Shown in pieces: positions 53,419 through 64,000 of a stretch of 64,000 nucleotides of DNA. The notes beneath the pieces are model-generated. The model saw only the letters and a program-made list of their open reading frames with translations, did no database searches and was not told where the DNA came from. Numbering within the stretch: the stretch's first letter is position 1; every line of letters starts with the position of its first letter. Source of the DNA: Thioclava atlantica (GTDB taxonomy: Bacteria; Pseudomonadota; Alphaproteobacteria; Rhodobacterales; Rhodobacteraceae); NCBI RefSeq assembly GCF_000737065.1, contig NZ_AQRC01000003.1, positions 62,001-126,000 of the forward strand, written 5' to 3'. Position numbers and translations under genes: made by a program.

Positions 53419-53730
53419 ATGCAGAACAAATTGATCGCCCTGTCGCTCGGCTTCGCCCTGCTGATCCCGTTTTCCCACCGCGCCCAGGCTCAGGGAATGA
53501 CCTGCGGCACGCGCAGCGACCTGATCGGCCAGCTGCATGAACGCTATCGCGAAACCCGTCGGGCGGTCGCCCTCGCGGCGAACAATTCCGTGCTCGAGAT
53601 CTTCGCGGCCGATAGCGGGAGCTGGAGCATTCTGGTCACGAAACCCGGGGGCGCGACCTGCCTCTTCGCTTCGGGTGAGGCCTATGAAAGCCTCTCTGAA
53701 ACCCTGCCCGTGCAGGGCTCGGCGCTCTAG
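53419..53730 (+). CDS. Small secreted protein of unknown function
   Basis: A 103-residue protein with a clear signal peptide (hydrophobic LIALSLGFALLIPF; likely cleavage after AQA near residue 24). The mature part, about 79 residues, has two cysteines (MTCGTR and ATCLFA), a probable disulfide. The motif EIFAADSGSWSILVTKPGG recalls short periplasmic proteins of Rhodobacterales. Its TAG overlaps the stop of the convergent exporter gene. No function can be given. Confidence 0.72.
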   Translation: MQNKLIALSLGFALLIPFSHRAQAQGMTCGTRSDLIGQLHERYRETRRAVALAANNSVLEIFAADSGSWSILVTKPGGATCLFASGEAYESLSETLPVQGSAL

Positions 53731-54476
53731 GCCATCACCGATTGCTGGATCAGCTTGAGCGAGATCAGCAAAAGCGCCCAGATCACCGCCTTGTAGAAAA
53801 TCTCGGTCGGCATCCGCTTGACGAGCCAGACCCCGAGGAACACGGCCGCCGAGGCGGGCACGGCGAGGATCAGCGCTGTCCCCAGGCTGTGCCAGTTCAC
53901 CTCTCCCAAGGCGATATAAGGCCCGAGCTTGGCGAGGTTCACATAGGAAAAGAGCACGGTCGCGGTGCCCGCGAAGACCTGCTTGGGCAGATTGAGCGGC
54001 ACCGTATAGGCCTGGTAGGGCGGCGCGCCGGAATGGCTCACGAAGCTGGTGAACCCGGTGATCGTCCCCCAGAACAGGCCGGGCGCGACACGCGCCTCCT
54101 GCCGCGCTCCGAACCGGTGACGCAACAGGGCGTTGAGTGCGAAAAGCACCCCGATCACCCCGACAAGCAGCGTCACCCAGCGTTCGGGGATGATCTCGGC
54201 GGTGGCCCAGCCGATCCCGATTCCGATCGTGGTGGCGGGCACCATGATCACGAGCACGCGCTTGTCGAAATGCTTCCGGTAGGCCCAGAGGCCGAACATG
54301 TCAGCGATGATATAGACGGGCAGCAGCAGTCCCGCCGCGGTGATCGGGTCCATCACCATCGCCAGCACCGGGACCGAGATCGAGGCGGCCATCGGGATGC
54401 CGCCCTTCGACAGACCGACCATCACCGCCGCGAGCAGCGCCAGCGCCCAGCCCGTCACCGTCAGATCCATGATCAC
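53727..54476 (-). CDS. TauE/SafE-family sulfite/organic acid exporter
   Basis: A 249-residue TSUP permease with about eight membrane helices in two halves. The first half carries LSKGGIPMAASISVP and the second TSFVSHSGAPPYQAY. The family exports sulfite, sulfoacetate or other small anions. No sulfur gene is adjacent, so the substrate is open. It shares its stop codon region (CTAG) with the small secreted-protein gene and is divergent from mdh. Confidence 0.87.
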   Translation of the reverse strand: MIMDLTVTGWALALLAAVMVGLSKGGIPMAASISVPVLAMVMDPITAAGLLLPVYIIADMFGLWAYRKHFDKRVLVIMVPATTIGIGIGWATAEIIPERWVTLLVGVIGVLFALNALLRHRFGARQEARVAPGLFWGTITGFTSFVSHSGAPPYQAYTVPLNLPKQVFAGTATVLFSYVNLAKLGPYIALGEVNWHSLGTALILAVPASAAVFLGVWLVKRMPTEIFYKAVIWALLLISLKLIQQSVMA

Positions 54477-54526
54477 CAGCTGTCCTCCCCGAGAATCACC
54501 CGGCCGCGCGGGCGCGCTCTTGGTGA

Positions 54527-55663
<1,137 letters not shown>

Positions 55664-55686
55664 TCCGACCGGACAGAAATGCGATG

Positions 55687-55716
55687 ACGGGGCGCGGTTT
55701 CGACCGCGCCCCGTTT
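55687..55716 (+). terminator. Intrinsic terminator of mdh
   Basis: A 12-bp stem (55687-55698 with 55703-55714) closed by a TTCG tetraloop, followed by TTTCATTT. It lies 23 bases after the mdh stop, in the convergent gap with the glycosyltransferase gene. Confidence 0.9.
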
Positions 55717-56777
55717 CATTTCGACATCAACGACTCCGGATCGAAGCCGAACTCGGCCCCGAGCCGCGCGATCAGTTCGGCCTCATGTGCGACAAGCGCC
55801 CGGTCGAACCCCGCGGGGCTCAGATCGACCCGATCCCCGAACAGCGCGCGGGTCTCCTCGGCGATCGTCACCTGGGGACGCACGAGGAGATCATGTGCCT
55901 CCAGTTCCTCGGCCTCGTAGTCGCGGATCCCCTGCACATCCCACCACAGCCTCAGCAACTCCACCGGGTCGTCCGCCCGCAAGGCCGCGGCATCGAACTG
56001 CGCCCGGCGCGAGCCGACATAGGGCACCGGCTCGCCCGTCACCTTCGTCGTCGCGCGACGCAGCATCTTGAGAATGAAATGCAGCGGCGTGAGCCCGTCG
56101 AAATGCATCAGCCGGCCGTTATAGCTGGGGCGATAGGGCAGATCGTTGACCTTGCTGTCCCAGTTGCTGAGCGGGAAATGCACCCCGATCGCATAGCCCC
56201 GCCCGGATCGCACGACCGGCTTGCCCGCAACATGCCCCGCGAGCCCCTTGTTGAGGTAGCGCGCGCGCAGGCCGTAGAACAGCAGGCCCTCCTCCTTGAA
56301 CCCGTTCCAGCGACGACGGAAGACCCCGCCGAAGATATCGGCGCCGGGCGCCTTGCTGACGTGACAGCGTTCATCCACCTCGAGACGCAGCCACGCCTTT
56401 TGCGGACCGGTCTTGGCCAGCTCCCATTCGAGCGGGCGCTCGAGACTCACATATTCGTCCGCATCGCAATGGATCAGCCAGTCGAGGTCGGTCTCGTCGA
56501 GGATCCGGGTGGCGTTGTATTTCTGGCGCCCCTGATGGCGGGCGGGGCGCTTGCTGCGCCATCCGCGCACCCATCCATCCTCGCCCGAATGATGCACGAA
56601 CACCTTCTCGACCCCGGCCAGGAGCGCCTCCGCCTCCGGGTTCGGGCGGTCGAGAAAGACATGCACCGCGCTCGCCCCGATCGCGAGGTGATGCGCGGCA
56701 TAGGCCGCGACCAGCGCCGCCGGCTCGTCCACCGTGGCGACCACCCCCCAGCGGGGCATTGCTTCCGTTTCCGTCAT
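55716..56777 (-). CDS. Glycosyltransferase family 2-like protein
   Basis: A 353-residue protein of the Glyco_tranf_2_4 group. The start RWGVVATVDEPAALVAAY and HLAIGASAVHVFLD form the nucleotide-sugar fold, and the DxD metal motif lies in HCDADEYV. ATG 56777 is used; ATG 56759 (MPRWGVV) is an equally plausible family start. It probably acts in surface polysaccharide synthesis. It is divergent from sucC, and the twin palindrome between them could affect both. Confidence 0.82.
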   Translation of the reverse strand: MTETEAMPRWGVVATVDEPAALVAAYAAHHLAIGASAVHVFLDRPNPEAEALLAGVEKVFVHHSGEDGWVRGWRSKRPARHQGRQKYNATRILDETDLDWLIHCDADEYVSLERPLEWELAKTGPQKAWLRLEVDERCHVSKAPGADIFGGVFRRRWNGFKEEGLLFYGLRARYLNKGLAGHVAGKPVVRSGRGYAIGVHFPLSNWDSKVNDLPYRPSYNGRLMHFDGLTPLHFILKMLRRATTKVTGEPVPYVGSRRAQFDAAALRADDPVELLRLWWDVQGIRDYEAEELEAHDLLVRPQVTIAEETRALFGDRVDLSPAGFDRALVAHEAELIARLGAEFGFDPESLMSK

Positions 56778-56872
56778 CGGCCTGTCACGTTGCTCCTGTC
56801 TGCCTCCGCGCACCTGACTCGATTTTCCCGAGTCGTGCCAGTGCCACGGCGCAACAGGCTCGAATTCGCTTT

Positions 56873-56903
56873 TGTGATCACACCTTTCTTTGCCGTGATC
56901 ACA
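56873..56903. promoter_or_regulatory. Twin TGTGATCACA/CGTGATCACA palindromes upstream of sucC
   Basis: TGTGATCACA at 56873-56882 and CGTGATCACA at 56894-56903, again 21 bp centre to centre, lie 109 bp before the sucC ATG. Motif and spacing are the same as before sdhC, with one base changed in the second copy. This supports one shared DNA-binding protein for both TCA operons. Confidence 0.7.
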
Positions 56904-57012
56904 TATGTGCGTTTTTCCGCCCGAGCAGCGCGAAAACTCGTGATTTCGGTTTGTCGCAAGGCGCAAACAGCCTAGAACCCCTGCAAATCGCACCAGCATG
57001 GGGTATCCAAGG

Positions 57013-58206
57013 ATGAATATCCACGAATATCAGGCCAAACAGCTTCTCAAGAGCTATGGCGCACCGGTCTCGGACGGCCGCGTTGTGCTCAAGGCCGAAG
57101 AAGCCAAAACCGCCGCGGGCGAGCTCGACGGGCCGCTCTGGGTCGTCAAGGCGCAAATCCACGCCGGCGGTCGCGGCAAGGGCCACTTCAAGGAACCCGA
57201 AGCCGGCGAAAAGGGCGGCGTGCGCCTCGCGAAATCGGTCGAAGAGGCCGAGACGCTGGCCAAGCAGATGCTCGGCAAGACCCTCGTGACGCACCAGACC
57301 GGCCCGGCGGGCAAGCAGGTCAACCGCATCTATATCGAAGATGGCTCGGACATCGAGCGCGAGCTCTATCTCGCGCTGCTCGTCGACCGCGTCACCTCGC
57401 GCATCTCGATCGTGGCCTCGACCGAGGGCGGCATGGATATCGAGGAAGTCGCCGCGTCGACCCCCGAGAAGATCCTCTCCTTCTCGATCGACCCGGCCAC
57501 CGGCTACATGCCCTTCCACGGCCGCCGCGTCGCGTTCTCGCTCGGCCTCGAAGGTCCGCAGGTCAAACAGATGGTCGCGCTGCTCGGCAATCTCTACCGT
57601 GCCTTCACCGAGAAGGACATGGAGATGCTCGAGATCAACCCGCTGATCGTGATGACCGACGGCAACCTGAAGGTTCTCGACGCCAAGCTCGGCTTCGACG
57701 GCAACGCGCTCTATCGCCACTCCGACATCCAGGCGCTGCGCGACGAGACCGAAGAGGATCCCAAGGAACTCGAAGCCTCGAAATACGACCTCAACTACAT
57801 CGCGCTCGACGGTGAGATCGGCTGCATGGTGAATGGCGCGGGCCTCGCGATGGCCACCATGGACATCATCAAGCTCTACGGTGCCGAGCCCGCCAACTTC
57901 CTCGACGTGGGCGGCGGCGCGACCAAGGAGAAGGTCACCGAGGCGTTCAAGATCATCACCTCGGACAAGAACGTCAAAGGCATCCTCGTCAACATCTTCG
58001 GCGGCATCATGCGCTGCGACATCATCGCCGAGGGCGTCATCGCCGCGGTGAAGGAAGTCGGCCTCGAAGTGCCGCTCGTCGTGCGTCTCGAAGGCACCAA
58101 CGTCGAAAAGGGCAAGGAAATCATCGCGAATTCCGGCCTGAACGTCATCGCCGCCGACAACCTGTCGGATGGCGCAGAGAAAATCGTCAAAGCGGTGAAA
58201 GGCTAA
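57013..58206 (+). CDS. sucC: Succinyl-CoA synthetase beta subunit
   Basis: A 397-residue SucC: an ATP-grasp domain ([29 protein letters not shown]) and a C-terminal CoA-ligase part with [13 protein letters not shown] 57013 gives the standard length; ATG 56998 would add five residues. It heads sucC-sucD, followed by sucA-sucB, and makes ATP or GTP from succinyl-CoA. Confidence 0.97.
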   Translation: MNIHEYQAKQLLKSYGAPVSDGRVVLKAEEAKTAAGELDGPLWVVKAQIHAGGRGKGHFKEPEAGEKGGVRLAKSVEEAETLAKQMLGKTLVTHQTGPAGKQVNRIYIEDGSDIERELYLALLVDRVTSRISIVASTEGGMDIEEVAASTPEKILSFSIDPATGYMPFHGRRVAFSLGLEGPQVKQMVALLGNLYRAFTEKDMEMLEINPLIVMTDGNLKVLDAKLGFDGNALYRHSDIQALRDETEEDPKELEASKYDLNYIALDGEIGCMVNGAGLAMATMDIIKLYGAEPANFLDVGGGATKEKVTEAFKIITSDKNVKGILVNIFGGIMRCDIIAEGVIAAVKEVGLEVPLVVRLEGTNVEKGKEIIANSGLNVIAADNLSDGAEKIVKAVKG

Positions 58207-58210
58207 TCAC

Positions 58211-59098
58211 ATGGCAGTTCTCGTCAACGAAAACACCAAGGTCATCTGCCAGGGCTTCACCGGCTCGCAGGGCACCTTCCACTCCGAGCAGGCGATCGCT
58301 TACGGCACCAAGATGGTCGGCGGCGTGACCCCCGGCAAAGGCGGCCAGGAGCATCTCGGCCTGCCGGTCTTCGACTCGGTCCACGAGGCGAAAGCCAAGA
58401 CCGAAGCGAATGCGTCGGTGATCTACGTTCCCCCGCCCTTCGCGGCCGACTCGATCCTCGAGGCGATCGACGCCGAGATGGAACTGATCGTCTGCATCAC
58501 CGAAGGCATCCCGGTTCTCGACATGATGAAGGTCAAGCGCGCGCTGGTCGACAGCAAGTCGCGCCTGATCGGCCCGAACTGCCCCGGTGTCATCACGCCC
58601 GACGCCTGCAAGATCGGCATCATGCCCGGCCACATCCACAAGCGTGGTTCGGTCGGCGTCGTGTCGCGCTCGGGTACGCTGACCTACGAGGCCGTGAAGC
58701 AGACCACCGATATGGGTCTGGGCCAGTCCTCGGCCGTCGGCATCGGCGGTGACCCGATCAAGGGCACCGAGCATATCGACGTGCTCGACATGTTCCTCGA
58801 CGATCCGGAAACGGAATCGATCATCATGATCGGTGAGATCGGCGGCTCGGCCGAAGAAGAAGCGGCCGAATTCCTCGCCGAGCAGCGCAAGAAGGGCCGC
58901 TGGAAGCCGACCGCCGGTTTCATCGCGGGCCGCACCGCCCCTCCGGGCCGCCGCATGGGCCATGCCGGTGCCATCGTGGCCGGTGGCAAGGGCGACGCCG
59001 AGAGCAAGATCGAGGCCATGAAATCGGCCGGGATCGTGGTCGCGGACAGCCCCGCCACGCTGGGCGAAGCCGTGATGAAGGCGATCAAGGGCGCGTAA
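58211..59098 (+). CDS. sucD: Succinyl-CoA synthetase alpha subunit
   Basis: A 295-residue SucD. The CoA-binding start ([20 protein letters not shown], of which GFTGSQG is key) is intact, and the phospho-histidine is in [14 protein letters not shown]. It follows sucC by 4 bp. A hairpin and 500 bp without a clear gene separate it from sucA. Confidence 0.97.
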   Translation: MAVLVNENTKVICQGFTGSQGTFHSEQAIAYGTKMVGGVTPGKGGQEHLGLPVFDSVHEAKAKTEANASVIYVPPPFAADSILEAIDAEMELIVCITEGIPVLDMMKVKRALVDSKSRLIGPNCPGVITPDACKIGIMPGHIHKRGSVGVVSRSGTLTYEAVKQTTDMGLGQSSAVGIGGDPIKGTEHIDVLDMFLDDPETESIIMIGEIGGSAEEEAAEFLAEQRKKGRWKPTAGFIAGRTAPPGRRMGHAGAIVAGGKGDAESKIEAMKSAGIVVADSPATLGEAVMKAIKGA

Positions 59099-59599
59099 GC
59101 CCGTCGCAAGGAAACTGCGGGGGCCGTCGCGCACGGCCCCGCGCTGCAAGGAAAGGACCGGACCCATGCTGCTGCGACAGGCACGGCGCGCAACCCGCCC
59201 GCTCGACGGGCAGGTCGGCTGCGCTCTGCTGGCAGGGAGCATCGCGGTCCGGCGCCTTCCGGGCGAGCCACAATCGCCGATCGCCCCGTCCGACTGCCCC
59301 CCTGCCCGTCCAGATTGCCCCGTCAGAATCGCACGGAGCCGCGCAGGGTATGGAACCAGCGTCAACAGTACCTACATCGCAAAGCCAATGGATGGCCCGT
59401 CTCAGGCATTCGCGCCGGTGAAAGGGCTCAGCACGATGTCGCGCTCGACGAAAAGGAAAGCCGCCATGCCCCGCAGCATCCGCCGACTGGCTGCGTCAAC
59501 GAACCGGATCTGCGGCACCCGCCGATCCCCGAGAGCCGCGACCCAACCGTGACCGGGCCGCTCGAGACTTTGATATTCACCGCTTCAAGGTGAGGAAAA
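59099..59599. other. 501-bp gap between sucD and sucA
   Basis: A hairpin (GGGGCCGT 59120-59127 with ACGGCCCC 59133-59140, loop CGCGC) lies 22 bases after sucD without a T-run. A 128-codon frame from ATG 59166 has AAGGAAAGGA upstream, and a 92-codon frame runs from 59315, but neither shows a known motif or the codon bias of the neighbours. I do not call either a gene. An inverted repeat CACC-N7-GGTG (59579-59593) precedes sucA. A promoter or processing site is possible. Confidence 0.4.
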
Positions 59600-62554
59600 A
59601 TGACCGACCAATCCCCCAATGACCAGTTCAATGCCTCGCAGTTCCTGCAAGGTGCGAATGCCGAATATGTCGAGCAGCTCTATGCCCGCTTCGCCGAGGA
59701 TCCGTCCTCGGTCGATACCGCCTGGGCCGCCTTCTTCGCCTCGCTCGGCGATCCCGACCAGGATGTGAAGAAATCCGCGCAGGGCGCGAGCTGGGAACGC
59801 GCCGACTGGCCGCCGGCCTCCGCGGATGACCTCACCGCCGCGATGACGGGCGAATGGCCGGTGATGGCCGAGGGCAAGGCCGCCGCCGAGAAGATCAAGA
59901 AGAAGGCCGCCGAGGCCGGGGTCGCCGTGGACGAACAGGCGATCCGCCGTGCCGTGCTCGACTCGATCCGCGCGCTGATGATCATCCGCGCCTACCGGAT
60001 CCGCGGCCACCTGATCGCCGATCTCGATCCGCTCGGGATGCGCGAACAGAACAGCCACCCGGAGCTCGATCCGAAAAGCTACGGCTTCACCGATGCCGAC
60101 ATGGATCGCCCGATCTTTATCGACAACGTGCTCGGCCTCGAGGTCGCCTCGATGCGCCAGATCATGGACATCGTGAAGCGCACCTATTGCGGCACCTTCG
60201 CGCTGCAATACATGCACATTTCCGACCCCGAGCAATCGGCCTGGCTGAAAGAGCGGATCGAGGGCTACGGCAAGGAGATCACCTTCACCAAGACCGGCCG
60301 CCGCGCGATCCTCAACAAGCTCGTCGAGGCGGAAGGGTTCGAGAAATTCCTGCACGTCAAATACATGGGCACGAAGCGTTTCGGCCTCGATGGCGGCGAA
60401 GCGCTGATCCCGGCGATGGAACAGATCATCAAGCGCGGCGGACAGCTCGGCCTGAAGGAAGTCGTGTTCGGGATGCCCCACCGCGGCCGCCTCTCGGTTC
60501 TGGCCAACGTGATGCAGAAGCCCTATCGCGCGATCTTCCACGAATTCCAGGGCGGCTCGTTCAAGCCCGAGGACGTGGACGGTTCGGGCGACGTGAAATA
60601 TCACCTCGGCGCCTCCGCCGACCGTGAGTTCGACGGCAACAAGGTCCACCTGTCGCTGACCGCCAACCCCTCGCATCTCGAGGCGGTGAACCCGGTCGCG
60701 CTCGGCAAGGTCCGCGCCAAGCAGGACCAGCTCCACGATCAGGACGGCCGCACCAGCGTTCTCTCGGTGCTGCTGCACGGCGATGCGGCCTTCGCGGGTC
60801 AGGGTGTCGTGGCCGAGTGCTTCCAGCTCTCGGGCATCCGCGGGCACCGCACGGGCGGCACGATCCATATCGTCGTGAACAACCAGATCGGCTTCACGAC
60901 CGCGCCGCATTTCTCGCGCACCTCGCCCTACCCGACCGATATCGCGCTGATGGTCGAGGCGCCGATCTTCCACGTGAACGGCGACGATCCGGAAGCCGTG
61001 GTGCACGCAGCCCGCGTCGCCACCGAGTTCCGTCAGAAGTTCCACAAGGACGTGGTGATCGACATCTTCTGCTACCGCCGCTTCGGTCACAACGAAGGCG
61101 ACGAGCCGATGTTCACCAACCCGGTGATGTACAAGTCGATCAAGACGCACAAGACGACCCTCCAGCTCTATACCGAGCGCCTCGTCGCCGACGGTCTCAT
61201 CCCCGAGGGCGAGATCGAGGACATGAAGGCCGCCTTCCAGTCGCATCTCAACGAGGAGTTCGAGGCGGGCAAGGTGTTCAAGCCCAACAAGGCCGACTGG
61301 CTCGATGGCCGCTGGTCCGGTTTCGAACAGGAGAAGGGCGAGTATTCGCGCGGCTCGACCGCAATCTCGCCCGACACGCTGGCCGAGGTCGGCAAGGCGC
61401 TCACCAGCGCGCCGAAGGACTTCGCGCTGCACAAGACGGTCACGCGCCTGCTCGACAACAAGAAGCAGATGTTCGAGACCGGCACCGGCTTCGACTGGGC
61501 GACCGCCGAGGCGCTGGCTTTCGGCTCGCTGGTGACCGAAGGCTACCCGGTGCGTCTGTCGGGTCAGGATGCGACCCGCGGCACCTTCTCGCAGCGCCAC
61601 TCGGCCTTCATCGATCAGAATACCGAGGATCGCTACTACCCGCTCAACAACATCCGCGAGGGTCAGGCCCGCTACGAGGTCATCGACTCGATGCTCTCGG
61701 AATACGCGGTGCTCGGCTTCGAATACGGCTACTCGCTGGCGGAACCGAAGGCGCTGACGCTCTGGGAAGCCCAGTTCGGCGATTTCGCCAACGGCGCGCA
61801 GATCATGTTCGACCAGTTCATCAACTCGGGCGAACGCAAATGGCTGCGCATGTCGGGCCTCGTCTGCCTGCTGCCGCACGGGTTCGAAGGCCAGGGCCCC
61901 GAGCACAGCTCGGCCCGCCTCGAGCGCTTCCTGCAGCTCTCGGCCGAGGATAACTGGATCGTCGCCAACTGCTCGACGCCGGCGAACTACTTCCACATCC
62001 TGCGCCGCCAGATCCACCGCGACTTCCGCAAGCCGCTGATCCTGATGACGCCGAAATCGCTGCTGCGTCACCCGAAATGCGTGTCGAAGGCGGAAGAGTT
62101 CACCACCGGATCGAGCTTCCACCGCGTGCTGTGGGACGATGCCGAAATGGGCAATTCGGATCTCGAGCTGAAATCCGACGACCAGATCAAGCGCGTCGTG
62201 ATCTGCTCGGGCAAGGTCTATTACGACCTGCTCGCGCAGCGCGACGAGCGCGGCCTCGACGACGTCTACCTGCTGCGTCTCGAACAGTTCTACCCGTTCC
62301 CCGCGCAGGCGATGACGAAGGAACTGACCCGCTTCAAGGGCGCCGAGATCGTCTGGTGCCAGGAAGAACCCAAGAACCAGGGCGCCTGGTTCTTCGTCGA
62401 GCCCTATCTCGAATGGGCGCTCGCCAAGATCGACGCGAAACATGTCCGTGCGCGCTATGCCGGCCGCGCGGCCTCGGCCTCGCCCGCCACGGGTCTGGCC
62501 AGCCGCCACAAGGCCGAGCAGGACGCGCTCGTCAACGATGCACTGGAGGGTTGA
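59600..62554 (+). CDS. sucA: 2-oxoglutarate dehydrogenase E1 component
   Basis: A 984-residue thiamine-diphosphate E1o. It has the N-terminal E2-binding segment (ANAEYVEQLYARFAEDP), the family HLIADLDPLG, the ThDP/active-site GMPHRGRLSVLAN, NQIGFTTAP and the transketolase-like C-terminal half (HGFEGQGPEHSSARLERFLQ). It decarboxylates 2-oxoglutarate and passes succinyl to SucB. GAGG precedes the ATG. It ends 4 bp before sucB. Confidence 0.97.
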   Translation: MTDQSPNDQFNASQFLQGANAEYVEQLYARFAEDPSSVDTAWAAFFASLGDPDQDVKKSAQGASWERADWPPASADDLTAAMTGEWPVMAEGKAAAEKIKKKAAEAGVAVDEQAIRRAVLDSIRALMIIRAYRIRGHLIADLDPLGMREQNSHPELDPKSYGFTDADMDRPIFIDNVLGLEVASMRQIMDIVKRTYCGTFALQYMHISDPEQSAWLKERIEGYGKEITFTKTGRRAILNKLVEAEGFEKFLHVKYMGTKRFGLDGGEALIPAMEQIIKRGGQLGLKEVVFGMPHRGRLSVLANVMQKPYRAIFHEFQGGSFKPEDVDGSGDVKYHLGASADREFDGNKVHLSLTANPSHLEAVNPVALGKVRAKQDQLHDQDGRTSVLSVLLHGDAAFAGQGVVAECFQLSGIRGHRTGGTIHIVVNNQIGFTTAPHFSRTSPYPTDIALMVEAPIFHVNGDDPEAVVHAARVATEFRQKFHKDVVIDIFCYRRFGHNEGDEPMFTNPVMYKSIKTHKTTLQLYTERLVADGLIPEGEIEDMKAAFQSHLNEEFEAGKVFKPNKADWLDGRWSGFEQEKGEYSRGSTAISPDTLAEVGKALTSAPKDFALHKTVTRLLDNKKQMFETGTGFDWATAEALAFGSLVTEGYPVRLSGQDATRGTFSQRHSAFIDQNTEDRYYPLNNIREGQARYEVIDSMLSEYAVLGFEYGYSLAEPKALTLWEAQFGDFANGAQIMFDQFINSGERKWLRMSGLVCLLPHGFEGQGPEHSSARLERFLQLSAEDNWIVANCSTPANYFHILRRQIHRDFRKPLILMTPKSLLRHPKCVSKAEEFTTGSSFHRVLWDDAEMGNSDLELKSDDQIKRVVICSGKVYYDLLAQRDERGLDDVYLLRLEQFYPFPAQAMTKELTRFKGAEIVWCQEEPKNQGAWFFVEPYLEWALAKIDAKHVRARYAGRAASASPATGLASRHKAEQDALVNDALEG

Positions 62555-62558
62555 ATAG

Positions 62559-64000
62559 ATGTCCACTGAAGTCCGCGTGCCCACGCTCGGCGAGAGCGTC
62601 ACGGAAGCCACCGTCGCCACCTGGTTCAAGAAACCGGGCGACACGGTGGCCGCAGATGAGATGCTGTGCGAGCTGGAAACCGACAAGGTGACGGTGGAGG
62701 TCCCCGCCCCCGCCGCCGGCACGCTCGGCGAGATCGTCGCGGCCGAAGGCGAGACGGTGGGCGTCGACGCGCTCCTTGCCACGATCGAGGAGGCGGGGGC
62801 CGCGGCCGCCGCTCCGAAACAGGAAGACAAACCGGCGGAAAAATCCGCCCAACCCCAATCGAACGAGGGAAAAATGGTCGATGTGATGGTGCCCAGCCTT
62901 GGTGAATCGGTCACCGAGGCCACGGTTTCGACGTGGTTCAAGAAGTTGGGCGACACCGTCGCCGCCGACGAGATGCTCTGCGAGCTGGAAACCGACAAGG
63001 TGTCGGTCGAGGTTCCTGCCCCCGCCGCCGGCGTTCTCACCGAGATCGTGGCCGCCGAAGGCGCGACCGTCGACGCCTCGGCCAAGCTCGCGGTGATCGC
63101 GGAAGGCGCCGCCGCCGGTGCCGCCGCCCCGAAAGCCGCCGAGGCCCCCAAGGCCGCAACTCCCGCAGCGGGCGGCAAGGATGTCGAGGACGCGCCCTCG
63201 GCGAAGAAGGCGATGGCCGAGAAGGGCATCGAGCCCGCGAGCGTGCAAGGCAGCGGCAAGGACGGCCGGATCATGAAGGAAGACGTCGCCAAGGCCGCGA
63301 GCGCGCCGAAGGCGGCCTCGGTCTCGGTCGCCCCCGCCCCGGCGCAGGCGCCGCGCGGCCCGGTCAATGCCGACGATGCCTCGCGCGAGGAACGGGTGAA
63401 GATGACCCGCCTGCGCGCCACCATCGCCAAGCGCCTCAAGGACAGCCAGAACACCGCCGCGATGCTGACCACCTATAACGAGGTGGACATGTCGGGCGTG
63501 ATGGACCTGCGCAACGAATACAAGGATCTCTTCCTCAAGAAGCACGGCGTGAAGCTCGGCTTCATGTCCTTCTTCGTGAAGGCCTGCTGCCACGCGCTCA
63601 AAGAGGTCCCCGAGGTCAATGCCGAGATCGACGGCAACGAGATCGTCTACAAGAACTACGTCCATATGGGCGTCGCGGTGGGCACGCCCTCGGGCCTCGT
63701 CGTGCCGGTCGTGCGCGATGCCGACCAGATGAGCTTCGCCTCGATCGAGAAGACGATCGCCGAGATGGGCACCCGGGCCCGCGACGGCAAGCTCTCGATG
63801 GCCGAGATGCAGGGCGGTTCGTTCACCATCTCGAATGGCGGCGTCTACGGCTCGCTGATGTCCTCGCCGATCCTCAACCCGCCGCAATCGGGCATCCTCG
63901 GCATGCACAAGATCCAGGAACGCCCGATGGTCGAGAACGGCCAGATCGTCATCCGTCCGATGATGTATCTCGCGCTGAGCTACGACCACCGCATCGTCGA
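62559..64000 (+). CDS. sucB: Dihydrolipoamide succinyltransferase E2, two lipoyl domains, cut by the window end
   Basis: The first 480 codons of E2o. Two nearly identical lipoyl domains carry lipoate lysines K43 and K147 (both ELETDKV), joined by an Ala/Pro/Lys linker. An E1/E3-binding domain (about 212-248, [11 protein letters not shown]) and the catalytic domain follow. The sequence stops inside the active-site DHRIVDG motif, so the 3' end is missing. Most E2o proteins have one lipoyl domain. GGAGG precedes the ATG. Confidence 0.96.
   Translation, partial: MSTEVRVPTLGESVTEATVATWFKKPGDTVAADEMLCELETDKVTVEVPAPAAGTLGEIVAAEGETVGVDALLATIEEAGAAAAAPKQEDKPAEKSAQPQSNEGKMVDVMVPSLGESVTEATVSTWFKKLGDTVAADEMLCELETDKVSVEVPAPAAGVLTEIVAAEGATVDASAKLAVIAEGAAAGAAAPKAAEAPKAATPAAGGKDVEDAPSAKKAMAEKGIEPASVQGSGKDGRIMKEDVAKAASAPKAASVSVAPAPAQAPRGPVNADDASREERVKMTRLRATIAKRLKDSQNTAAMLTTYNEVDMSGVMDLRNEYKDLFLKKHGVKLGFMSFFVKACCHALKEVPEVNAEIDGNEIVYKNYVHMGVAVGTPSGLVVPVVRDADQMSFASIEKTIAEMGTRARDGKLSMAEMQGGSFTISNGGVYGSLMSSPILNPPQSGILGMHKIQERPMVENGQIVIRPMMYLALSYDHRIV

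Noticed and set aside
59166-59552. 128-codon plus-strand ORF between sucD and sucA
   Set aside because: Good ribosome site, but third-codon-position base use is unlike the neighbours and there is no motif. Kept only as part of the gap description.
59585-63472. 1295-codon open frame on the minus strand, opposite sucA and sucB
   Set aside because: It is antisense to two certain genes and results from GC-rich codon bias that removes stop codons on the other strand. It has no recognisable domain.

Overview
The window is a GC-rich chromosomal segment of an alphaproteobacterium of the order Rhodobacterales (Rhodobacter/Paracoccus relatives). The evidence is gene content and order. The block sucA-sucD-sucC-mdh, then mcl2-nnrU-DUF1737-mch, then sdhCDA-(small lipoprotein)-sdhB matches, from memory, the order around the same genes in Rhodobacter sphaeroides. 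There is a membrane-anchored cytochrome of the cy/c552 type, an alphaproteobacterial LexA box (GTTC-N7-GTTC), and many short proteins typical of the group. I do not name a genus. I see no insertion sequence, prophage, integrase, CRISPR array or rRNA operon.

Layout. 1-8.8 kb: a LexA-controlled imuB, then a yejABEF-type peptide ABC importer operon whose last gene is a glycosyltransferase. 8.8-17 kb: housekeeping genes (cytochrome c, pheA, nudC, a cpdB-like nucleotidase, a MATE pump, two tandem hotdog thioesterases, tadA). 17.2-24.4 kb: rluB with a long disordered tail, then a five-gene envelope-stress-like operon (xpaC, telA, DUF2927 lipoprotein, SPFH-GYF protein, double zinc-ribbon membrane protein) led by a 27-codon membrane ORF. 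24.4-32 kb: trxC, tRNA-Ala(CGC), a cluster of DnaA-box-like sites, proC, csaA, a 2-hydroxyacid dehydrogenase, a KASIII enzyme behind an RBS-masking hairpin, tdk, dtd and a PfkB kinase. 32-38.9 kb: a MoxR/DUF58/BatA-DUF4159/VWA-like operon. 38.9-46.5 kb: DUF1285, a zinc CDF exporter, polA, an NDUFS6-like zinc protein, a lone ABC ATPase, a DUF1989 protein and small ORFs. 46.6-64 kb: central carbon metabolism.

The right-hand third works as one metabolic unit. SucAB (2-oxoglutarate dehydrogenase; E3 is not in the window), SucCD, Sdh and Mdh cover the TCA cycle from 2-oxoglutarate to oxaloacetate except for fumarase. Mch and Mcl2 belong to the ethylmalonyl-CoA pathway of acetyl-CoA assimilation. 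The sdh and suc operons are each preceded by two copies of a 10-bp palindrome (TGTGATCACA, one copy with a single change) set exactly 21 bp apart, which suggests one shared regulator.

The least understood parts are the XpaC/TelA/SPFH/zinc-ribbon operon and the MoxR/DUF4159 operon. Three convergent gene pairs share their stop codons in a single CTAG. Several short genes below 60 codons are supported by strong ribosome-binding sites. Functions are assigned from recognised motifs and family knowledge; no database search was run.
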